From an uncultured Eubacteriales bacterium (GTDB lineage Bacteria; Bacillota; Clostridia; Oscillospirales; CAG-272), in the NCBI GenBank assembly GCA_905201895.1, contig CAJKPX010000006.1, positions 1-64,000 on the forward strand: a stretch of 64,000 nucleotides of DNA, given 5' to 3'. Position numbers and translations under genes: made by a program. Positions 57,855 through 64,000 of this stretch are shown here, piece after piece (within the stretch, counting starts at the first letter, position 1; every line of letters starts with the position of its first letter). The notes under the pieces are model-generated. The model did no database searches, had not been told where the DNA came from, and worked only from the letters and a program-made list of their open reading frames with translations.

Positions 57855-59108
57855 TCAACTACAGTAGACGTCACCCTGGGGAACTTCCTGCTCAACCAAT
57901 CCCTTTTCAACCAAGAACTCCGCGAGGTCAAGTCCAACCTTTTTCTGCGTTGCGAGATCGGGATGTCCGTTTCCGCCGCCGGTGTTACGCGTTCCCTTGA
58001 ACATGTAAAGACCTGCGTCCTCACCGCCAAGTGCACGGATCGCTTTGTTCCAGTAGGATGCCATGCCCGACTTCATCATATCGTAAACGAGAACGATCTT
58101 CACGTCCTCGCCGTAGGTCGTGCGGATCAGCGTGATCAGCTCGGTTGCCTTTGCCTGGAAATTATTTCCGTTCACACCCTTGCTCTCGTCGTTCGTTCCG
58201 AGGTTGATCACCACGATATCGGGCGTGCGAGTGGGCGCATATGCGGTGGAATCGCGATAATAGGATGCCGTTTTAAACAGGGTGTCAGCCGTGAACTCAC
58301 GGAAACCTGCCAGCACGCCAACGCCGCTTGCGCTCACCATCGAATAATCAACACCGAGCGCGGATACAGCACCGTATGCAAAGGATTGCGTGCCGTCCTG
58401 ATTCAATGCGTTGCCGGGATTTTCAGCTCCGTTTGCACAGAGATTGCCGTAGCCCGAGGTAATGCTGTCACCGATAAACTCGATGAATACATCGGCATTC
58501 TTGGGCGCCTCGGCAAAATAACCCGTGAAGCTGAGCTCCTCAAGCACGCAAAGCGCATTCATTGCCTCGGTCTGCTTGAGCACCTGAACGTGATGCACGC
58601 CACCCTCTGCAAAGCTTGCAATCGTGAGCGTGGTGGTGCCGGGATTTGCCTTGAAGCGAGTCGCGGAGCGCACACCGTCCACAATGACCGTGAAATACGC
58701 GGTTGCGGTGGAGGAATAGGAGGTTGCGGAGGTGGTGACCTTGAGCTTGAGGTCGCCTTCTACGTATGCATTGAATTCAATACCAGACGCGCTAAAATCG
58801 CACGCCACGCCTGTTCCGACCGTGCGAGTACGTCCGATCACGCGAACAAAGTCTGCGGCAGTTGCAAGCTTGCAGCTGATCGCTTCGACCGTGGGAGGCT
58901 CGGTTGCGGGCTCACCCGAGGTTTCATCGGCATCCGTGGTGTCATCTGCACCTGTGGTCTGTTCGGGCTCACCCGTGGTGTCATCGGTCTTTCCGGATGT
59001 TTTGGTGTCATCATTCGGCTTTTGATCGTTGGGTTGGCAGGCAATAAGCCCCGAGCAGAGGCAGAGTGCCAACGCTACAAGAAGGATACGAAGAAGTGAA
59101 TTTTTCAT
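57855..59108 (-). CDS. CE2-like SGNH carbohydrate esterase lipoprotein
   Basis: This 417-residue protein has lipobox SGLIAC, an acidic Thr/Asp-rich linker (TTGADDTTDADETSG), a jelly-roll domain (GVACDFSASGIEFNAYVEG, about residues 85-210) and an SGNH domain with FIGDSITSGYGN (nucleophile Ser), VVINLGTNDES and NGHPDLATQ (catalytic Asp/His region). This two-domain order matches carbohydrate esterase family 2, which removes acetyl groups from xylan, glucomannan and similar glycans. It is anchored outside the cell. ATG 59108 follows AAAGGG. It has its own promoter and is in the same neighbourhood as the giant esterase/phosphoesterase. Confidence 0.87.
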   Translation of the reverse strand: MKNSLLRILLVALALCLCSGLIACQPNDQKPNDDTKTSGKTDDTTGEPEQTTGADDTTDADETSGEPATEPPTVEAISCKLATAADFVRVIGRTRTVGTGVACDFSASGIEFNAYVEGDLKLKVTTSATSYSSTATAYFTVIVDGVRSATRFKANPGTTTLTIASFAEGGVHHVQVLKQTEAMNALCVLEELSFTGYFAEAPKNADVFIEFIGDSITSGYGNLCANGAENPGNALNQDGTQSFAYGAVSALGVDYSMVSASGVGVLAGFREFTADTLFKTASYYRDSTAYAPTRTPDIVVINLGTNDESKGVNGNNFQAKATELITLIRTTYGEDVKIVLVYDMMKSGMASYWNKAIRALGGEDAGLYMFKGTRNTGGGNGHPDLATQKKVGLDLAEFLVEKGLVEQEVPQGDVYCS

Positions 59109-59145
59109 AATCGGTCCCTTTCTCTTTTGTATTTTTTGTGCATTT

Positions 59146-59174
59146 ATTATACCATACATTGCATCCCTTGTCAA
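59146..59174 (-). promoter_or_regulatory. SigA-type promoter of the CE2-like gene
   Basis: On the minus strand TTGACA (59169-59174), 17 nt, TATAAT (59146-59151). Confidence 0.88.
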
Positions 59175-59184
59175 GCAATTACCA

Positions 59185-59233
59185 CAAAAAATGAGCCCGC
59201 CATCTCCGATGCGAATTTGTCGGAATGGCGGGC
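59185..59233 (-). terminator. Terminator of the kinase-phosphatase-metallopeptidase operon
   Basis: GCCCGCCAT..TCCG (59195-59208) pairs with CGGAATGGCGGGC (59221-59233), followed by a T-run on the minus strand. Confidence 0.85.
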
Positions 59234-59257
59234 ATTTCGATTGAAAAGCTTGTAAAA

Positions 59258-60202
59258 TCAGGGCAGCCTTGCGTATTCGGCATCCATGATCTGTCCGATG
59301 CGCTGCGCAATGGGACGCGGACGGTCATTGCACATGTATTCGGCAAACGCCTCGGCAATCAGCTCCTGCGTGGAGGTGGTTGCGTACTGCGAAAGCCCTG
59401 CTTGCACGTCATAGGCAGAGAGCGTTCTGACGTAATCAACCAACGAAAATTTTTCGGACAGACAGCAAAGATAGTCGATCAGGTGTCCGAGCTCGTGATA
59501 GACCACCGACTCGGGAGACCAGCACCCCTGCGGATGAAAGCCAGACGCCGCATCGCGGCGCAGACTGCTGACCAATTGGATATAAGCATAGCCTTCATAG
59601 TCATTTTCATCGAGCAGAACGGCATCGAACATCCCAAAGGCAAAGATCGCCATGGCGATATAGGAGTCCGAGCGCGACAGCATAGAGCCAATCAGATTGC
59701 GCATGAGCACACCGAGCCGACGCGCCACCGACTCCTCACAGATATACTGCAGAGCAAAATCGTGCAGAACCGAGGTGTCGCCACGCATCATACGCTCCAT
59801 TGCCGCGCAGTAGCCTCGGGGTGAGCCGAGATAGCACATCTTGCTGCGCAGCTTGGGATACCGGTAGAGCACATTGACCACAACCTTGAGCACACGCTTG
59901 AGCCCATAGATATTGATATCGGCAAAATCGCATGCATCGCAGAGCGAATAGCTGCGGGCAATCTCCTCGAGCTGCCTGTAATTAGAGGCATTTTCAATTG
60001 CGTCGATAATTCGCTCTGCGCGGCAGCGCTTCAGATAGGAGCGAGAGAAGCGCGCGTTGAGCAGCTGCATCTGCTGCACCGTCAGCAAAAGCTCCGCCTT
60101 CTCTCCCCCAATGCCCTGAACCGTGAAGCGATAGGGGTGTGCAAGATCGTTGGCGTGCATCTGCACCGTCCAAGCATGCATATCTATACGTTCAGGTTGC
60201 AT
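59258..60202 (-). CDS. HExxH metallopeptidase-like protein of the kinase operon
   Basis: This 314-residue protein has no signal peptide. The N-terminal ~200 residues are helical and unrecognised (LCDACDFADINIYGL, YLGSPRGYCAAMERMM). Near residue 236 it has YHELGHLIDYL, the zincin HExxH motif, and about 45 residues later STQELIAEAFAEYM, whose Glu is a fitting third zinc ligand (gluzincin-like). Similar HELGH..ELxAEAFAEY pairs occur in phage-borne and toxin zincins, but no phage genes are here. Its ATG lies 11 nt inside the end of the phosphatase gene, so translation is coupled. It is the last gene before the terminator. Confidence 0.7.
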   Translation of the reverse strand: MQPERIDMHAWTVQMHANDLAHPYRFTVQGIGGEKAELLLTVQQMQLLNARFSRSYLKRCRAERIIDAIENASNYRQLEEIARSYSLCDACDFADINIYGLKRVLKVVVNVLYRYPKLRSKMCYLGSPRGYCAAMERMMRGDTSVLHDFALQYICEESVARRLGVLMRNLIGSMLSRSDSYIAMAIFAFGMFDAVLLDENDYEGYAYIQLVSSLRRDAASGFHPQGCWSPESVVYHELGHLIDYLCCLSEKFSLVDYVRTLSAYDVQAGLSQYATTSTQELIAEAFAEYMCNDRPRPIAQRIGQIMDAEYARLP

Positions 60203-62366
60203 CGGACTTCAAAAGGGACTCATGTGCTTCACGCATCCGCTCCAGATCACGCTCAACCCTGCGCACGTTGTCAAGCGAGGAGGTTTTGCAATGATAGTAG
60301 GTGCGGAAGCGAGTGAGTCGGGTGTTGTTATAGTAACCGTCGATCACAGAGCTCTGCTGCGGTGCGGCGGCGAGAGCGGCAACGATTTGCTCCACCATCC
60401 ACTCACGCTCGGCAAGAAAGAGCGATTTCAATGCGTTCTCCATCTCATGGTCCGCGAGGTCGGCAGCCGTTGCCTTGGGAAGGGGCAACCCCATTCTCTC
60501 GGCAAATTTGGGCTGGAACAGCATCTCGGGCTTAATCATGCGAGTAAGAAGGATCGGGAAGCAGCCGTCTATCGCCTTGAGGTAGCGTTCAGTTGCCCCC
60601 TTGACATTGCTTTTACTTGTCAGGATATCGCTGTCGAGCTCCTTGATTTTGGTTTGGTATGCAATCAACCTGCGCACGAACGCCCTGTCCTCTGCCTTGG
60701 TGAGAAATGCCTTCATCAAAGCTGCCGAGCGCTGATTGGGCAGATTGGTCTGCTTTTTATCGGGAATCGCGATCACGGTTCCGTGGAGAAAATCAAACTC
60801 AATCAGTTGCCACATTGTAATCAGATTGATCAGCTCAACCCAGCTGCGATCTGCGTCATTCCTCTGCTTTTTGGATGCATTGACAATCGGCTCATTTTTG
60901 AAACGGTCAAGTCTATCGGTGTATACGCCGATGCGGTCGGTGATCTGCTCGCGCAGACGTGCCTCCTGCTCCAAATGGCTCCTGCGCGCCTTGATCTTAT
61001 CGTCCAATGCCTTTTGATGCGTTGCAATTTCACGCGCCGCTGCAACCGCACGTCGGAAATTGGTTTCCAGGCGCTTTTTGACTGCATTTGCATTGCTGAA
61101 GGAAATATGATTTCTCGTCAGATATTGCGACGCGTTCTGCGGATCGGCAAGCAAAACCTTGTAGATCTTTTCAAAAATCTCCTCAAGCTGCGCCTGTCTC
61201 TCCTGCTCTGCACGCTGCACAGCCTCGTGGCGCAGCAACTCCACGCGCTCGGAAATGGCACCGCGAAGCACAACGTCGCGCTTTTTTTCGATCAGCATCG
61301 GGATCAGTGCCGCAGCAATGGCAGCGTATTTATCCGACGTTCTGGTGCGAATGTAGCCGGCGATATCCTCCTCGGGCTGATTGATCACCTCGAGAACCGA
61401 ATGCATTTCCTTCCATCTCTTGAGCAAGGACTCAACCTGTTGGCAGCGTCCGGCAAGCGACTGTTTCATGTCGGCATAGTCGCAAAAGCCAAATGCGGTG
61501 AAGGCGATCGTTGCATCGTCGGAATGGATCGAATTGAAGGTTTGCAGGAGAGACTCTCGAAGCTCCTCGAGCGACTCGTTCTCTGCAATGGCACATTGAA
61601 CGGTATGCTCCACGCCCAGATAATCGTGCGGATCATAGGGATCGAACACGCCGTCGCTCACGGCGAGAAGCGCACAGGGCTTGCTGAATTGATAACGGCG
61701 GTGATGCAGAACGGTGGGCTTATCGGACGCGAAGAAAAGATTGGTGATCGCGCCAGAGGAATCCTCATCGTCCTCGGTGAGCAGCTTCATACCCGAGGGC
61801 AGAAGCGCATAGCAGCGCGAATCGCCTGCCCAGATGCAGTCGGCAACCACCGTTGACTCACGCTCTTCAAAGAAAACGGCTGCCAGGGTGGTGGGAAGGA
61901 GCAGCTGGTTATCGTATTTTCCGCGCTTGAGATCAAATTCCTTGACCACGCGATGGAGCCCCTTGGAAACGAATGCCGCGAGCCTTTCCCGAACGTCGGG
62001 ATCACGCAAGCGCTTGATCTCGGAGAACTCCTCGAGATAGCGAACCGCGTAGAGAAAACGTCCGATCGCGATGCGCGAGCCCCAAAGCGCCGAGGTGTCG
62101 GCGACTCCGTCTGACATCGGCTCGATGAGCTGATCCAGATAGGAAGCGAATTGCCCTTCCTCGCAGGCATTCAAGTCGAAATCGCCAAACGCCGCGCGTC
62201 GGATGTCCTCCGCAAGTCTTGAATGACGCTTGCGGTCAATTTCATGCACGGTCGATCCCGCACCGCCGAGACCGTCGGCAGCGACCAGGAGATTTTTTCC
62301 AACGAAGGGAGGTGCATCCTCGTTCTTCAAAACCGAATAAAGTGAAAATTTCAACGTATTGCTCAT
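60192..62366 (-). CDS. PP2C-like Ser/Thr phosphatase with long helical C-terminal domain
   Basis: This 724-residue protein has an N-terminal PP2C-like domain (to about 300): LLVAADGLGGAGSTVHE (first metal Asp), PTTLAAVFF, VADCIWAGDSRCYAL, LLAVSDGVFDPYDPHD (metal Asp) and SDDATIAFTAFG. The remaining ~420 residues are mostly helical and rich in Arg, Glu and Gln, with probable coiled coils (EQERQAQLEEIFEKIYKVL) and no recognised domain. It probably reverses phosphorylation by the adjacent kinase. Its ATG overlaps the kinase stop (ATGA), and its 3' end overlaps the metallopeptidase start. The long tail is far outside normal PP2C size (~250). Confidence 0.8.
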   Translation of the reverse strand: MSNTLKFSLYSVLKNEDAPPFVGKNLLVAADGLGGAGSTVHEIDRKRHSRLAEDIRRAAFGDFDLNACEEGQFASYLDQLIEPMSDGVADTSALWGSRIAIGRFLYAVRYLEEFSEIKRLRDPDVRERLAAFVSKGLHRVVKEFDLKRGKYDNQLLLPTTLAAVFFEERESTVVADCIWAGDSRCYALLPSGMKLLTEDDEDSSGAITNLFFASDKPTVLHHRRYQFSKPCALLAVSDGVFDPYDPHDYLGVEHTVQCAIAENESLEELRESLLQTFNSIHSDDATIAFTAFGFCDYADMKQSLAGRCQQVESLLKRWKEMHSVLEVINQPEEDIAGYIRTRTSDKYAAIAAALIPMLIEKKRDVVLRGAISERVELLRHEAVQRAEQERQAQLEEIFEKIYKVLLADPQNASQYLTRNHISFSNANAVKKRLETNFRRAVAAAREIATHQKALDDKIKARRSHLEQEARLREQITDRIGVYTDRLDRFKNEPIVNASKKQRNDADRSWVELINLITMWQLIEFDFLHGTVIAIPDKKQTNLPNQRSAALMKAFLTKAEDRAFVRRLIAYQTKIKELDSDILTSKSNVKGATERYLKAIDGCFPILLTRMIKPEMLFQPKFAERMGLPLPKATAADLADHEMENALKSLFLAEREWMVEQIVAALAAAPQQSSVIDGYYNNTRLTRFRTYYHCKTSSLDNVRRVERDLERMREAHESLLKSDAT

Positions 62367-63940
62367 TTGATCAACCCCATCAGTTTCATATTGTTCGCCG
62401 AGACACGATCGTTGACCTTCGGCTTGCCGTCAACCATCACTTCATATGTGATCTTATAGCGGTGCTCTCCGCCGATCTCCACGCGCGCGATCTGCTTGAC
62501 GCCCAGACGCAGCATGTTTTCAGGAACGTATGCCGTTCCGTGCTCGGGCCAGGGCGTGTCGGTAACCGCTTCCGCGAGCTTTTTGGGATGCGCGAGCCCC
62601 TCGGAAACCAGCCATTCCTCGCCCTTGTCAAATTCGCGTCCGCCCGTCATCGTGATGAGATAACGGTTGCGGAAGAACAGTTTTGCGCGCTTGATCTTAA
62701 CGTATCCCTTCGCCGAGATCACACTCGGAGATTCAAATTCGATGATATGCTCGGGCCAGGGCTCGTCGATCTCGGCTGCAAGACGCTTGGCATACCCTGC
62801 CTCCACGATCTCGTCGAGCGACATGGTGCGCTCGGTGCCGTCAGCAAGTGTGACGCGATACTTCTGTCCCGCGCTTCCCCATCCAACGCTGACGCGCTTG
62901 AAGGACTTGACGCCCTTCTTCTTCAGAGTTGCCATCGTGTAGATTTCGATTGCAAGTGCATGTGCGGGCCAGGGCTCCTTATCAAAGGGCTTGGCGTCGC
63001 TTCCCTTGTGGAATTCCTCGGGGATTTCCAGCGAATCGTTGAGGACCTGCACGAGCTGCTCGGCGGTGGGGCGCTTGGCGGGGTCCTTGGCGAACGCCCA
63101 ATTGATCAGCGACATGAGCGTGGCTCCGCACTTGGGGCCGATCTGCACGTCAAATTTTTTATCAATCGTGACTGTCTTGTCAAGATAAACTGCCGCTCCG
63201 ACCGATCCGCGATCGAGGTCAACGGTCGGGAACGCATCGCACCACCAGCGGTGCAGCACAATGCCCCAGGTGAAGATATCGGTGGCAGGGGTGATCGTGC
63301 TCGGCTCGGATGCCCCCTCGTCGAAGACATAGCGCATAACCTCGGGGCTCTGGTAGCCGTCGGTTCCTCCGATCGAATCCCATGCGGGGATCGCGTCGGC
63401 GGTGTAGGACGAGTCAAAGTCGATCAGGTAGGATTGATACGTTCCACCTGCCGCCGCCTTCACCAAAACGTTTTTCTCCTTGAGGTCACCGTGAATCACG
63501 CCACGATCGTGCAGCAGCTGCAGGCGCTCAGCAAAATCGCGTGCCAGCGCAATGATCTGATCGCGCGGCAGGGACGAAAGCTTGAATTCCGACGGCAACA
63601 CGTCGGGCACACACACAGTAACCGTTGTGAATTTATTTTCGCTGTCCCAGAAATGGACTTCCTCAACAACGATCCGATCACGTGCCCAAGTGAGTCCCTT
63701 CATCCTTCGACTCAGCTCAGCCTGCTTTTGCTCCAGCGCCTCGGCGACTACCTTATACGTCTTATATACGTCAGGGGTCATGTCACGGGTGGGATAGCGC
63801 ACGTGGATATTGCGCTTGATAAAATAAGTGGTAGTCCCCTTTTTTCCAAGCACGTATTCGCCGTTTCCCGTCAGCCGCCATTTGAAGGCTCCGCCTTCAA
63901 TAAAGGAAGGCAAAACATCGTATTCGCCGTGATATTTCAT
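62363..63940 (-). CDS. Ser/Thr protein kinase with three C-terminal WPxH modules
   Basis: This 525-residue cytoplasmic protein has a eukaryotic-like kinase domain in the first ~315 residues: TYFIKRNIHV (ATP-binding Lys), LHDRGVIHGDLKEKNVLV (HxD catalytic loop), YLIDFDSS (DFG variant) and GTDGYQSPEVMR (APE variant), plus DIFTWGIVLHRWWCDAFP. The last ~205 residues are three tandem units of about 65-70 residues, each starting WP[AE]H and carrying a KYR.T..G / RYLIT..G strand. I do not recognise this module. ATG 63940 follows TAGGAGG. A hairpin (63958-63987) precedes it, and the operon probably continues beyond the window. Confidence 0.85.
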   Translation of the reverse strand: MKYHGEYDVLPSFIEGGAFKWRLTGNGEYVLGKKGTTTYFIKRNIHVRYPTRDMTPDVYKTYKVVAEALEQKQAELSRRMKGLTWARDRIVVEEVHFWDSENKFTTVTVCVPDVLPSEFKLSSLPRDQIIALARDFAERLQLLHDRGVIHGDLKEKNVLVKAAAGGTYQSYLIDFDSSYTADAIPAWDSIGGTDGYQSPEVMRYVFDEGASEPSTITPATDIFTWGIVLHRWWCDAFPTVDLDRGSVGAAVYLDKTVTIDKKFDVQIGPKCGATLMSLINWAFAKDPAKRPTAEQLVQVLNDSLEIPEEFHKGSDAKPFDKEPWPAHALAIEIYTMATLKKKGVKSFKRVSVGWGSAGQKYRVTLADGTERTMSLDEIVEAGYAKRLAAEIDEPWPEHIIEFESPSVISAKGYVKIKRAKLFFRNRYLITMTGGREFDKGEEWLVSEGLAHPKKLAEAVTDTPWPEHGTAYVPENMLRLGVKQIARVEIGGEHRYKITYEVMVDGKPKVNDRVSANNMKLMGLIK

Positions 63941-64000
63941 TGTAATTCCTCCTATATAAGCTTCGGCTCCCGTCAGGAAGCCGAGCTTGCGGATGCCGCT

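Noticed and set aside
59258..60202. Phage morphogenesis origin for the HELGH protein
   Set aside because: The motif pair occurs in phage proteins, but no phage structural gene is near and the gene is coupled to a kinase and phosphatase.
60150..61856. 568-codon open frame antisense to the PP2C-like gene
   Set aside because: It is a shadow frame with no ribosome site; the opposite strand carries phosphatase motifs.

Overview
The window looks like chromosome of a spore-forming Gram-positive anaerobe of the class Clostridia, probably a gut or rumen Oscillospirales/Christensenellales-type lineage. The reasons are a SpoIIE phosphatase, an alpha/beta small acid-soluble spore protein, strong AAAGGAGG ribosome sites, TTGACA-17-TATAAT promoters, roughly 50% GC, and many lipoproteins with acidic Thr/Glu-rich linkers. 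I cannot name a species.

Layout. 1-6 kb: the start of a collagen-like protein (cut by the window edge), an HXXXD acyltransferase next to the wreck of an acyltransferase-3 gene, a carbohydrate-binding-like membrane protein, a STAS protein, a GNAT acetyltransferase with a long structured leader, a TauE-type exporter and tRNA-Pro(UGG). 6-18.6 kb is a core block: MarR regulator, fatty acid kinase pair fakB-fakA, rpsO, pnp, two VanY-like peptidase genes flanking a tRNA methyltransferase (mnmM), an SGNH hydrolase, a DUF6062-type protein, a HAD phosphatase and a ROK glucokinase. 18.7-19.7 kb is an AT-rich one-gene cassette bounded by inverted repeats.

19.7-32 kb is an accessory locus for extracellular proteins. 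Two modules each pair a secreted beta-helix protein with a metallo-beta-lactamase-fold protein. It also holds an orphan solute-binding lipoprotein, a 44-residue peptide gene, and a divergent cytoplasmic MBL-fold gene coupled to an AraC regulator. 32-47 kb is mostly housekeeping: SCP2-like protein plus class III aminotransferase, NAT_N/GNAT_C acyltransferase, cytidylate-kinase-like protein, spoIIE, YpsA-like protein, a ComEC-like MBL lipoprotein / SDR / VanY operon, rpsF-ssb-rpsR, MATE exporter, sugar isomerase and PTS IIC-like permease. 47-51.9 kb carries a CPBP protease, a GH78 rhamnosidase, two small membrane proteins, a SASP gene and a structured non-coding stretch.

52-59 kb is a second extracellular locus: a 1447-residue secreted phosphoesterase/esterase with a 45-residue peptide gene just downstream, a divergent AraC regulator and a CE2-like esterase lipoprotein. 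59.2-64 kb is an overlapping three-gene operon (Ser/Thr kinase with three WPxH modules, PP2C phosphatase with a long helical tail, HExxH metallopeptidase) that runs to the window edge.

The strongest candidates for undescribed biology are the kinase-phosphatase-metallopeptidase operon and the pair of tiny D[VI]IT.S peptides, one beside each extracellular-enzyme locus. Three genes (STAS, the ORF fused to mnmM, DUF6062) look frameshifted by one base, so local sequence accuracy or gene decay should be checked.
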